A DNA stretch of 64,000 nt, taken from assembly GCA_907163375.1 (NCBI GenBank), contig CAJQUW010008655.1, positions 315,001 to 379,000 of the forward strand, read 5' to 3'. The DNA is from Prostheceraeus crozeri (lineage: Eukaryota > Platyhelminthes > Polycladida > Euryleptidae). The notes beneath the pieces are model-generated. The model worked only from the letters and a program-made list of their open reading frames with translations. It was not told the origin of the DNA and made no database searches. This document shows, piece after piece, positions 42,980 to 55,800 of the stretch. The position numbers were made by a program, and so were the translations under genes. Position 1 is the first letter of the stretch. Every line of letters begins with the position of its first letter.

Positions 42980-45900
42980 TCAAAAAAGGAAATTGGATAA
43001 AGTAAATTGAAATAAAAGAAATGAAAACCAGGAGATGTCGGTGTTGACGGTTTCGGTGTATTTTTATAACTTACGACACCTCGTCAGACACCATTACATG
43101 AAATATTTCATGTATTGATTTAACTACTTTATTGCTTCAAAATTTTGACTACATTGGATGCCTTAAAACCATAAATGATATAAGTTGTGAAATCTTGCTT
43201 GTGTTCCTTTGGTTTGTTATGAAGTTAAACAGTCAGTGCGCTTTATTCAATCCAATAAACTATAGGCCTAGCATGCTGTGCCGATTACTTATTTCCACAG
43301 ACGCCAATTCTAGTGTGGTTGTGTCGCCATTTTAGCAAAATTGAAACAAGAATATTCCTAATGACACTGATGCGACAAAGGTGTCGCATCAAGCTTAACA
43401 ATATGAATCAATCATCGCACTTCAATCACAGACTCATGGCCTCCGTGATTTATCTCTACATCTCACTGCTGTATCGTGCACAAAGTCACTCAAGGTACAA
43501 AATATTGTAGGCTAATTGCAACTTACTTTAGTTACATGTTATCAAATGTGGTGCACAACAAAGGTCAACAAAGCTTCACTTGAAGGAATAAAATGTTGTC
43601 TGAGTAACTGATAGAACATTTTGATTGTGATGTCTGTGTAGTACAGGTTGTTAGCAGGACCCATGGACTGATGCACTACCAATTAGAAATCAGAAGTAAT
43701 CGTTTGGGAATACTTCGAATTCTTTCTTATGCGTAATTATTCTTTGGATTTTCTATTTGGAAGATTATTTTTTGGAGACTTATTTAGTCTGTTAAGATAT
43801 CCATTAAAAACTGATGAAAACTGGTCGCTATTGACAATTAATCTATTGAAAATTTCTATGTAGAATGAATGACATCAGTAAACAATGCATTGAAAACATT
43901 ACAAGAGTCTTTTGCTTCACGACAATCGGTTCATCAGAACTAAGGTTGCGAAGCCGGAGTCGGTCATTAATCGGAGCTGGAAAGGGAACCGGCGCATTTT
44001 GAAAATAGTGAGGCCTTGGCTACGGACAAAGTTGTTGTACTTCAAAATTCGTTGATTTTTCTATCTAGTAAATTCTATTCCAATGAAAGTAGTATATAGA
44101 GATCATAATAGCTAGCAGCTTGACACGAAATTCGCTGGTTTGCAAAGATTTTCCCTGATACAAGTATTTTCTCATGCTATTGATTGTTTGTGCTACAGGC
44201 ATGTACATGCATGTTGTTCAGTTTATACATTATGTTACTTTTCTAGAATCGTTTGTTACCGATACGTTTTTTTATTTCTATATATTTTTGTGCAAATTTT
44301 ACACATATAGCCGGTAAATATGATAAAAATGGATGCTTCTATGGGAGAATCTCGAAAAGCCTGTGATACATAACCAATATCACACCAACTGCAACCACGA
44401 AAAACGAATATGCTGGACATATTAGGGATATAAAATATAGGGAGATTGATGGCGGGACAAATCAGGAGTAGAAGACGAAGCCGACCAAGACCGACGTGTG
44501 ATATCGTAATGCGCAATATCAGCGACATAGTCATGGTGGACGTGGTGCGGACGGCGATGAGTTGGACAGAGTGGACGACTCTTGTCGAACATATCACCAT
44601 GGACACCCTCAGTCTGAGACTACGACTCGACCGGTGCATGGTCTACATAGAAGATGCTGTCAAGCAATTCTGTTTGTACAGTTCTGTTGATTAAAACATT
44701 TAACTGATTATTGGTTAAAGTCTTCTCGGGAGATAAAACACTTGTCAACAAATCTGTGTGCCAGTATGAGCGGAAGCTCATTTTCCAAAAGTTTCTTTGA
44801 CATTCAGTGTTCTATTGGGCATGCTTTCTAACATAAGGCGACAAGCAACTGTTTATACTCTTGTAATTCAATTGATGAGATGCATGTGCATGCAAAACAC
44901 GCATAGGCCTACATTATACATACTACAGAACACAGACACATAAACATACTTCATGTTTTAAAAAATTTGCACATATCTATTTGTCATATAGGACCTGCAC
45001 CCCCGTTCTGATATCCGCTTGCTAATGTTTAATCATGACTACTGATTCGATAGTTTACGTAAGTAGGATCTACTTTAAGAATACTTACATCAGTACTAGC
45101 CGAGCGCATTATGCTATAACATTATGCTTTCTACTGAAAAATACATGAACTATTCGATCGCATACGAGTACCTCAAATTCATAGTTTTTTAATCAATTAG
45201 AGCCCACTGAAGATAAATTTGCTTCCATGAAAGAAGTAGTATGTTTAATGATCGAAATATGCTTCATACTATGTAATATAGAGCCGATTTCATTGTAAGT
45301 AATTATCGCCGTAACGGAATGTTGGGATATATTGTATGTCAAAATTTCAGGATTTTTCGAGAAATCAGTCAATCTTCCATTTGTTTGATGTCTGAAATAC
45401 GCACGAATTAGGATGTTGATCCTGTTGATGGTTGACTCCCGAAGGCAAGACGTTTCAGACCACTGTTTTACCTATATAGGCCTTTCAAAAATTTGACAGA
45501 CTTGATAGCCTACTTACATGCCAAAGGTCTAGATAACATGAGGTCGTAGGTTCAAGTCATACAGGCGTTCATCTAATTGTAACAAGTATTTCACCTCATT
45601 AATTGAAACTATGCTTTACTTATCGGAATCACATCATTAATTTTGGAATTTGTAATTTATTCTGATCGATAGCTGAATTGAATGAAGTTGGAGTGGTTCA
45701 AGCATAAGTTTGCCTACCTTCATTTCACAAAGTAACGGGAAGAGATTAGATTTGTATTTATGCCTACACATTTATTGGATTCCCGTTCATGAAATCCTCC
45801 GCTAATTCAAGACTATTCAAAGAGTATGCCCAAAGTCTATGAGCAATTGTTTTTTGCTACATTACCCTAACACAAATATTTCAAATTTATGCAGCTAAGC

Positions 45901-46580
45901 CTCAATTTTTTCTTGACTTGCCGGATGTTTGGTGAGATCTAATTGGGATCCCTGAGATAGCTCCTCAGGTGACCATTCAGATTGTCAGATATTATACCTC
46001 CGATATAACTAATCGGTTGTAGGGATGTGCTGATGCTTCTGGAAAAATTTCATCTCCACGATACCCGGAAAAGCCAGGGTTAATGAAAATCGAAAACCTG
46101 TCGACACGCTTTTTGCCACATGTTAAAAGACTTCAAGGAAAATTTAGAAAAAGTTGATTGTTTCAAATTGTTGAACTTAGCTGTTCTTTTGGAAGAGCGA
46201 AATCCAAACCAACTAAAAGTAGGTATCAAAACCAACAGCGATTTTCTATCTATTTATTAATACAGGTGCGCTTCGGAGTGAGTTCCATATCTCTTCAAAT
46301 AGAGCTCACATATTGCCACATATCGCAATCATAAAGGTGTCATAAAATCCGCCTTGAAATATCATTCGCTTATAAACTCAAGCATAGAACGGTGCGCACT
46401 GCTATGAAGCCACTTTTAGGAACCCGTTGTAGTTGTAAAGTAGTAATCAATTTTACATTCGTTAGGTATCATCATTAATTCGTCAATTTAGGTATACTCG
46501 TATTTGATCTACTGCAAATTGAATTTAATGAACAATTGTAATCTATGATAGAAATAGAAATACCAACAAAATACCACTTC
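42980..46580. other. Intergenic, nothing firmly recognised
   Basis: Holds a perfect 9-bp-stem hairpin (GATGCGACA, 43369-43390), a hAT-like end near 43943 (GGTTGCGAAGCCGGAGTCGG), a half tRNA-like match near 45520-45575 and a hAT-like end near 46020. No supported gene. Confidence 0.4.
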
Positions 46581-46582
46581 AG

Positions 46583-46790
46583 ATGGTCCGGCGCTGTGGC
46601 CTTGTGGTAGAGTGTTCGCTCTACGTCCGGGCGACCTTGGTTCAAATCTTGGTCGGGTCAAACCTAAGACTTTTAAAATAGGTACACTCTGCATTCTTGC
46701 TAAACACTCAGCACGAAAAAGAATGAGAGTGGTAAATGACAACTCGGCCACATGGAAGAAAGGCTCCTTGCCTAATGTGCTTCCGAGTAT
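46583..46790 (+). mobile_element. tRNA-derived SINE, family 2
   Basis: A tRNA-like head has A box TGGCCTTGTGGTAGAG (46597-46612) and B box GGTTCAAATC (46639-46648). A body follows beginning GGTCGGGTCAAACC, then AAGACTTTTAAAATAGG and a CACTCAGCA word. This body resembles SINEs I recall from several invertebrate deuterostomes and molluscs. I cannot confirm the family name. Only one copy is in the window. Confidence 0.7.
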
Positions 46791-47327
46791 AAACAACGTT
46801 CATTTTTATTATAGTCGAAATATTAATTTGGTATTTTCATTTCTATCAAAGATTTACATAAAAGATCGAACATTTCTACAATTTCTACAATTTGTAATCT
46901 AGGGTCAATTTTACCGATATAGACATTGAAGCTATAATAAACCATATACTTTATTACCAACACTTTTTTTATCAAAATTTCTGCCCAGCGGGAAGAAACG
47001 TGAAAAGAAAGCAGCAAACAACTAAACATCACCGCGGCAATGAAAGACATCTTCGTACAGAAGGATTAATTTGATTATTATTCTTAGCACACCACTTATT
47101 ACTGTAGCGAACATATTTGTGCTATGTGCCACTTACGAGTTATGAGCTAATGAATGAACAATTATGCGGAGGTCACACTCCCACACAACTGTCAAACAAA
47201 ACGACCAAGCTGTCGTCCTACGCATGATGCAGAGGGGCCTTCATGATGTAAACGAGGATAGAGAAAATAAAAATCTCTATGTTCTATGCATAATAATAAT
47301 ATAATAACATGTTCTATAAAAAGGTGA
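46791..47327. other. Intergenic, nothing recognised
   Basis: No gene or repeat recognised. Confidence 0.4.
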
Positions 47328-47335
47328 GCTAAGAA

Positions 47336-48292
47336 CATAGTGACCACCGCTGCGCTGTTTTAGCTCATTGCGCTATTTTTGCTTAACTGCGCTAATTGCG
47401 CTGATATTTTGCCTTTTCCGGGGTTTCTGCGCTATTTTTTTAGACTGCAACGAATTAGTCCTATATCAAAGTATTTCTAGATGTTAATCAAAAGAAGACA
47501 AACTTTTTTTCATAATTCAGTATTTCCGATAGATCGGTATTACCGATCTATGTATAGAATGGAGTAGGCAGGCTTCTATCTTCAGGTTTCTGCATCTGAA
47601 CAAAATCCAAGGTATTAGAATCGCTATGTTATCTAATTCCAAGATGAATAGCCTATTTGACAGCATATCCTAGTTAACTTAAACATGCTGCGCATGTCAA
47701 GATAAATCATCATTGCATCATAGCTATAATGCATGAGAGCAAGTATTACGGTCAAATCGGAAGCGAGATGTAGATCAACATAACTGTTACGAGTGCAACG
47801 AGCAATTTGTATAGACTATCATGGATAAAACGAAAACTAATATTTTTTTGTATGAATGCTGAAAGTTGATCCAGTCATCACTCAATTGATGTTGTGAGAT
47901 CATCTGCAGCAAGACTTCGCCATGATGATTAACGTTTAATTGAAGAAATTGAAAGTAGGGTTGCTTTTCATTCAGTCGTTGTTCTTCTCATCTAATTTTT
48001 TGGCTTTCGATTTCTTTCGCTTTACATGAACCTTATACTCTCATCCTCAAATGCAGTAATTGCAATGCTGATTATCGTAATAAATATGTGCATTGGCTTC
48101 AAAATGAGATCTTATTTGTTAATTTCTGCTGGATAATTAGAAAGTTTTGTTAGAAAATTTAGTCATGGTTTTTATGCCGCACCCTGTATTATTGTTTCGT
48201 TTTACCTTAACAGCAAAATTGAAGAAATTTTGTTGCTGCGCTATTTTTTTGGACCTGCGCTGCTTTTTTCAAAATTTGCGGTGGTCACTATG
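47336..48292. mobile_element. Non-autonomous hAT transposon
   Basis: Perfect 15-bp inverted ends (CATAGTGACCACCGC) are flanked by a perfect 8-bp duplication, GCTAAGAA (47328-47335 and 48293-48300). Just inside the ends the word GCGCTATTTTT and shorter GCGCT forms repeat about five times on the left and twice inverted-paired on the right, as subterminal repeats of hAT elements do. The 957-bp interior has no transposase motif that I can see. Confidence 0.88.
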
Positions 48293-48300
48293 GCTAAGAA

Positions 48301-49400
48301 GCATATTTTACATAGCGTCATCGAATAGAAGTTACACTAAAATGGCAGATAATAATTATATAATCGCCAGGTATTTAAGAGAAAACTTCTTCATTGTGGT
48401 TTTTGAAAGGATAAACAAAAAATGATAAACGATTGAAAGAAGTAATGTCGCACTTTTGTCTTCTGATGCATCCAATACATATTAACATTTTAAGCGAAGA
48501 ATGTCAAGAACTAAATTTCTTTGTAACATTTTGAGCTTTGAGTGAATAGTAACAAACAGCCGAATTTTATGTTTTTTTAACAAAGGTTTAAAGAAAGATT
48601 ACATCCTGTTCTACAGCCGCGAACGGTTCGTATCCATCAAGCACGGAAATTGTAACTTCTTTAAAGGGAATTCACATTGTTGTCTACAAAATTGTTGCGA
48701 AATGTTTCAAATATATTAAGTGCAGTAACTTTTCAAACTTTAAGAAGATCTTCCTTTACATTTTAAAGATGCACCGAATATGGACAAACATAATTGAAGT
48801 TTTCCGTGCGACGCACATTTTTTGTATAGGCCTACCGCTTAAAAATATTTGAAGCTTTCTTTTCTGCTCATAAAGTTAATGCGAGGTTGACACAAGGAAT
48901 TCGATGTCTGTTTGAAAAGCAACCGAACTTCTAATCCAAAAGCTTACAGAAATAATTTCAAGCTGTTCAAATCATCGTCCCTTTTGCTTTTCTTCAATTT
49001 TGGGAACAAGAAAAAGCTGGTGGAGTGGGGAGGTTGGGGAGTCATGTTGTCAATTTGCCAAATAATCCAGAATTAGCAACGATAAGTATGCTATAGCGTT
49101 GGCATGAAAGATACATGATTTTGTATTCCACAATTCGGATCCTTTCCTGTAAATAGTTTCACGAAGACGCTATAGCACTTCGAAGTAGCCGAAGCTACCA
49201 ACTCATTGGTACATTCATAGGGGAACGACGGTGTTCTTCTTTTTCATGGCAACTTGATATTTAGATGATTTGGATGACATCAATCCCTGCTGCTGGTCAT
49301 GCGACAGTCATAATTGTGACGGAATTTTTATTCACTGATCAGGAGTGCTGTGACAACTGAAGAATGATGGTGAGACCTTGATCCTGCCAATCGGCAGTGG
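48301..49400. other. Intergenic, nothing recognised
   Basis: No gene, RNA or repeat signal identified. Confidence 0.45.
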
Positions 49401-49401
49401 T

Positions 49402-49580
49402 TGCGGCAACGGTTCGTTCCTCAGTTGGTAGAGGGACAGGTATAGGCCTAGAAAACTTGTGGTCGTAGGTTCGTGTCCAATCAGCCGCAGATCAGTTTTA
49501 TGGCAATATGATCCCTCGTCTATCTAATTTCATTATTATTGCCAATTCCCTTAGCTCTTTTTCGCGGGGTGATGCTGTAG
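49402..49580 (+). mobile_element. tRNA-derived SINE, family 3 (tRNA-like head)
   Basis: TGCGGC at 49402-49407 can pair with GCCGCA at 49483-49488 as an acceptor stem. Between them lie an A box (TCAGTTGGTAGAG, 49421-49433) and a B box (GGTTCGTGTCC, 49468-49478). An AT-rich tail follows to about 49580. The B-box half (GGTCGTAGGTTC) recurs near 45545-45565. The head is longer than a canonical tRNA, so a SINE is more likely than a functional tRNA gene. Confidence 0.55.
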
Positions 49581-51946
49581 CTTGAAAACAGAATTTTTGT
49601 GAATGAATTTTAATTAAATATGATTCATTTAATCAATTTTCATATTTATATAGTTCACTAGCTAGTTGCGGTGGTAGAACTTCAATACGATCAATTCCCA
49701 GTCAGTCCAATATTTGACGTTTTGTGGGTAGACCTTCAATTTCTGTCACTCTCAGCGTGCGACATTAATTTCTACTATTCCGAGTTTAGACGTCTCTGTG
49801 CCACTGATAAAATGATCAATGCCTTCGATGACTTTTTTTGACTGCCTTGGTCGACTTGTACGCTTAAAAAACTACAACACTGTATTGACATAATACCGTA
49901 CAGTACTGCTGGTGAGCGCGGCTTTAGCTGCATGAATGCTACACAATAGTTAGCGATTGCCGCATCCGGCTCGCGATCAAAATGCAGCGACACTAGTGCT
50001 CATTAATCTGCATGGGCCTCTAACTATACAATCGCTCTAAGAAAAATATGAAGATATGGCTTGTTATTGATAAAAATACTCGGCCATGTTTATAAAAAAC
50101 AATGTTTTCATGTGCTTTATGAAATTCTTAGTATAGTAGTCTATTCTCAGGTATGTGGTGAAGTATGTTAGTGTAAATCAGTTGTTCAGAATTTAGATAT
50201 TTATGTTTTGTATTAGGCCACTTGAGTTTTAGTGGAACTTTTGGCAGTGCTTCTCAAATTGTTTTACCATTACATCACTGTACCCGCTTTCTCCCTTTGC
50301 GGTAGAAATTCATGATGCATGACAGACTCCGTGAAAGTTAGAAATTACCATCAACATGGCATTGATATTTGACCTATTTTCTTTTTCTTCTGGAACCCTT
50401 AACAGTTTGCTACGAAGACTGAATTTGATTGAGATATCATAGTTGTGAATCCCGGATGCATCAAAAGTAATAATCGTTCCGTTGGAGTTTTTTCTCATTT
50501 ATAAACATATTTGCATGTTAACACTAGACAAACTTGGCAAAAATTCCATATATCCCTAGGTGCTCAGTCAAGGTGTCGTATAGTCGCTATCTTACAATCA
50601 ATTCATTGAATTATCACAAGACATCTTAGATTGACATGGCGTCGCACTTCAAAGTAATAACATGAAGCATTTTCAGGAATAATTTTCAATCCTTATGAGT
50701 CTTTTACATACATGTAGAACAAGAATTTTGATGAGGAGTAGGCTGCTATTTCTGCGATGCAGATTTTCATTCTTCCTTTGTTATGGGGCCTTGATGATCA
50801 GGAAGACCTTCTAGCCTTTTACATCTTAAATGTTCTGTGCTTGTTTGTCTGTTTCATTTCTCACGCATTTCAGAACTCATATTGATCAAGTCTCATTGTC
50901 CAACTTTGAGTTCTTGTGACAAACACCATCACTTGTTTTCATGAAGTTGAAGTAGAATATCATAAATATTATTGAAATGTGTTGCATCCACTCGATTATT
51001 TTTTGAGGTAATCATAGAAAATATTTGTTCCTTCTAGTATTGAAGATAATTAAACACATTCCATTCCAAGGCTTCCGATTTCATAGACTACAATGCCTGA
51101 CATTGTCTATCTTCAAGAAAATGATGTCTCTTCACCATGATCCCCAGCACACACTGTACTTCAATCTCAAAGTTACAAAATTGTTTTCAAACGCTAATTA
51201 ATTCAACGAAATTTTCAGTAGCACGCCCTAATTAATCAAGATACGTGCACATTTGAAACATTTCATTTGAGATTCCCGATAGGAATTTTAATCTCTGCAT
51301 TTGTGATAGTCTTTCAGCAGCCTTAAATTCATAATTACATGCAGTTGCGGATAAGTACAATGCCCTTATTGTGCATCAAGTTGAGCACTGAGCTGTCACA
51401 TATAGTTACTTAACTCGTATACTGAGTATTTAAATCACCTGTCCTTTCACAAAAAGCCGTTCACACTGCTCGCTGACTCTGTTTATCTGCGGTCAAACAG
51501 TAGTTCTCAGTACAATGCATTCTAGTATATTTGCATTTGTGTTATATCTAAGCTGATCATCACAAATCTAGCCACATGTAGCTGCTCAGCTGTTTGAGAA
51601 AAATACATGTATGTATTCTATGTACGCTGCGCACAACTTGTGTCTCGAAAAATCCGAAATTTCTTGGTTTGAGTTTGCAAAAATGCAAAATTTCAAGATG
51701 TTATACTTAGATACGTACTTAGAAAATTACAGACCATAGTGTTAAAAAATGATCGCTGAAATGTAAGGTAGAACTATTGCAATCCACAATCTCGCTTGTA
51801 CTCAATGTCTTCGAGCGAAGAATAATGGTATCACACGAAATATATTCATATAATGATCTAACATATGCCCCTACGCTTAAAATACGCATGGATTTTTACC
51901 GGTTTTGGAAAAAAGCCAATATCCGGTGCATGGTGTGAATATTTAT
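49581..51946. other. Intergenic, nothing recognised
   Basis: About 2.4 kb without a supportable feature. The short frames at 49775-49993 and 50310-50498 lack recognisable domains. Confidence 0.45.
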
Positions 51947-51956
51947 TGGATATGTC

Positions 51957-52792
51957 ATAGAGTAGGTATATTAGGTAGAGTGGTAGCTCAGCATTTATTA
52001 AATCCCAAATGTGTATGCACTTTCGATTTTATTAAATGAACTCAAGGGAGATACAGGTGGTATTGTCACCAAGTGCTAGATATGCAAATTTTGCAGTTTT
52101 GCAGAAATTATAACGGAATTGAGTGATCATGATTGCAATGCAGAAAGAATGATGGTAGTTCACATATTCTCATGATTGCCTTGAAGATTTAATGTTTGTT
52201 AAATTAGCAATTCGATGGGTTCCTATTACTTTCATGCTCAACGTCAAGAGTATTTTCTTAGGCGTGATCCTATCACAGGCAACCTGCCACTGGTCGAGCA
52301 AAATCACATACTCAAAGACAATGACTTCATTTAACTTTGAAAGATGTAAATGGGTCCACATCACTATTCAGATTCTAGAAATGAAACATGAATTCAGTGA
52401 ATCATATAAATGCCGGTGAAAATTGAATTAAAAACTTGAAGTTTCAGCCAAGAAAGCACGAATGATATCGTGAATTTTTCATCAAGACTTTCATTATAAT
52501 ACAATTCATGAAATTCCCTTGATAATCAGCTTAATTTCCGCTTAGTTAGGATGCTTATTATCAAATATTCATTCCTTTTGATATCCAACTTGTTTCATAC
52601 TTATTTAGGAGTGTCATCTCGATAGTACAGTATATAAATTGGCAAATTTTGATTTTTTTCAAAAGTGCTCAAATAATTTTTTGGACCACAGGAACGCGAT
52701 CTCCACAAAAAACTAAATCTTTTCATATAAAATTTTCACTGTATACAGATCCTTTTTCGAGTCGACACTCTACCTATATATCCCTACTCTAT
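51957..52792 (+). mobile_element. 0.8-kb TIR element, copy E
   Basis: Full-length, from ATAGAGTAGGTATATTAGG to CCCTACTCTAT. The flanks TGGATATGTC and TGGATATTTT agree at 7 of 10 positions. The interior closely matches copy D, including the same incidental 75-codon frame, which points to D and E belonging to one subfamily distinct from A and B. Confidence 0.8.
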
Positions 52793-52802
52793 TGGATATT
52801 TT

Positions 52803-55800
52803 ATCGTTTGGATAAATTATTTTGATCTGCAATGGCTGAGAAAATGCCATAGATTTTGAAGCTTGCGCTTGTTTCGTGCATTAGTTGAACTTAAAGATTC
52901 GTTCAGATACAGAGGACATTTAAACTGGTTGTGATGTTTAATCGTTTCCTTTACCTGTCACATTGTTTGCATGGAAAAATCAAGTCATTAATAAACTTCT
53001 GAGAAAGTCATCAAACTAAGGAAATGTTGCATCTTGTTAGCAAATGGCTGTTGCTGTTTCAAAAGTCATTTCATACCGATACCATGAAGCTGTTGTTGAT
53101 AACTAAGTTTCATGTACTTTTCAACAAACCTTTCTCAAACTTTCAGCAGTTCACGAGTTGATTGTCTTTATTGACGTTTGATGCCATCACTAATGCCGTA
53201 GTTCAGTGCAGTTTATGTCTCAGGACAAGTATAATATCACTAGGAGTTTGATGATTTTCAAATGTCAAGAAAGCAATTTTAGCAGCCTGTTTGCCTCACC
53301 AAAGAATCAATAACAAAGTCGGATAAAGAAGATTTTAGTAATATAGCAATCAACCTATTTTATCTTGGTTATTTGATAACATGCAACACGATTCCTCATC
53401 TATGATTTCCTTTAATATTCTGTAAAGTGCTTTCTTTCTTAGACAAGTCAATATTTCACACCTTGAAATCTTGTGATGTGGGAGGGGTTGGATCTCAAAG
53501 TTGATACAATTGCTTAAATTATTCACAAGATCGTTGACCGAAAGGCTTCAAATAAAAACCGATTAAACTTTTTGATTTTGTTCTCGAAGTCTTTTGGCTC
53601 TGATTAGATGTCAGGTTCTTTGAATTTCATAAATTTTCATATTCCATGACAAAGTCCAATACTTTTTGTCCCCTTCGTGAAAAGTTCAAGGGCAGTGGGA
53701 AGAAAGATTAGTGAGCTGCTCGTTTCAAGAAGTGATCGCAGAGGATTGAGAACATATCGGGATTGAATCGATCGAGATTGAATTTAAGATCATCGGTTTG
53801 AGACAATTATCTGCTGTAGGTCTATCTATATCTTAAAGCGATAATGATAAGTACTACCAGTATGTATTTTGCGGGTCATAATATTTATTGAATGTTACAT
53901 TGGCCTACTTTTGTAATAATTCATGCAATTTTATGTACCAATCAATATCCGCCATTCATGATTTGACAGAAGTCTTGCGTTGCGGTCATATACCACTCGT
54001 GGTTAAAATTAAAGAGCGCTTGTAGTAACAAATAATAGATTGTTGAATGTTAGCATAGCAACTATGTAGACACAATATATCATTGTGTTTTGGTATAGGT
54101 CATAATTTTCGACGATAATCGAATGAATACCAAATTTTCACAACTTTGCAGCATAATCACAAACAGATCCTATCTTGTTACTACTCTAAACTTTTTAATA
54201 ATTTCTCATGCATTATTACATTCAGCGGAACCATTTTAGGCTTTGCGTTTTTTAGCAATAACAATGTCGTGGTATGACATATTTTGAGAAGATTGAGATC
54301 GGGATCTCGTTGATCTCCCTGGATTTAAAAAATTGAAAATTAAGATGGTCGGCCATGCGTCTATCTATTTAAGAAAGTCATCCATAAGTCAGATGTTAGA
54401 ACAACTGATTTGCTTCAAAAATTTAATCATAAATATTTTCATTTGAGCCTTTAAATTTAATATTTTTTATTAATTTAAGGCTACTGCAAACTAAATCAAT
54501 CTTCCTGACCAGTTTTTGAACATTCCTGATCTGTTATTTCTGATAAGGTACAGTGCACCTATTAATAAATTTCAAACCCACATAGTTTGCCAATAAATGA
54601 ATTTTTAACCGCCTATAGTGTATTTTGTTCTGATTTAAGTATTTAGATAATTATTGTCGTTATCAGAATATATTAAGTTTTTATTCATGTCATAGTTTTC
54701 TTCGCGATGCAGCGAGCGGCGATTCAAATTTGACGTAGTAACCCGAGTAAAGCTTTAGAAACATCGAGTTCCAGACTGACAAATCCAAATTTCAAAAGAA
54801 TTATGAAATTCTGATGTAATTCCACCTGATGTAATTTAGGATACTGAAGCATTTTTTGCCGTATTTATCGATTCCTAAGTAAGTATATATCTGAAACTCT
54901 GTGTAAAGAAGTAAATTGAAAATGACTGATAATGAAAAAATTGATATGCATAATATACATGTACATAACATTTTTTGAACTTATTGCATCAATTGCACAA
55001 ATGGCATGCCGAAGTTAATAAGCTCGGTGATAATTGTATTGATGTGTGTGGTACATTCGCGTTTTTTTTAGAAAGTGTTCGGTGAAAAGGAACAGAAGCT
55101 CAAATTTTATATAATTTTCCTTTTTGTTTCCTGTGTGTTTTTTGGTGACTGTTTTCTTTGCCAAGTGAATTCCCTCACATAGCAATTGTTTTATTCCTCC
55201 ACTTTGAAGTGGAGCGAATATATTTCATAAGGAAAGTCTCTTGTCGCATTTTCATCATTTGAAATCTTAGGCGAGCTGTCTGTGACGACAATTCATGCTA
55301 TAAGGCCAACCATATGCTATATATCCAACTAAAGTTATCCAATCTGCCATTATATCTTTTTTATCGCTGATATGGTTGTCATCAACGCTGTGAGCTGTTT
55401 TGTTCGTATCCTGCTCACAAAGTTTCCACTCATCACTCATCTAAGTTGTTTCATCCTTCTGCAAAAAATCGTGTCGTCTTAAAATTCATTTATCAACTTT
55501 TGTAAATATATAGCTCATGTAATGACCTTACCAATTATTATTATTCTTTTTAAAGCACTTTGCCACTTCGTATTCTGGAAACTTCAGCTGTTTGTGCATC
55601 ATTTCCTCGTGTTTTGTGATGTTCATCAATTCTGCATGCAGTGTGCAAGCTTATTATTTATGTATCTGTCGAATACAACCTTCGCCTACATGACTGACAA
55701 GCATTTGCTGGCTTATATATTTGCTAAAAGACACCTTGCCTCAAAGCAGCTTCACTGACCAAGGAATGCTTTTTCCACGATGTGAAAGCAGCGGAATATT

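Noticed and set aside
43436-43494. Second possible signal-peptide exon (MASVIYLYISLLYR) followed by GTACAA
   Set aside because: Only 59 bases, a weak donor and no companion exon. Likely chance.
44446-44694. 82-codon arginine-rich frame
   Set aside because: No domain recognised, and its complementary strand is also open, typical of chance frames.
39823-52419. A 75-residue frame (beginning MFVKLxIRWVPIT) that recurs at 39823-40050 and 52192-52419
   Set aside because: It lies inside two copies of the same non-coding TIR element, is broken in copies A, B and C, and resembles no protein. The recurrence follows from the DNA repeat.
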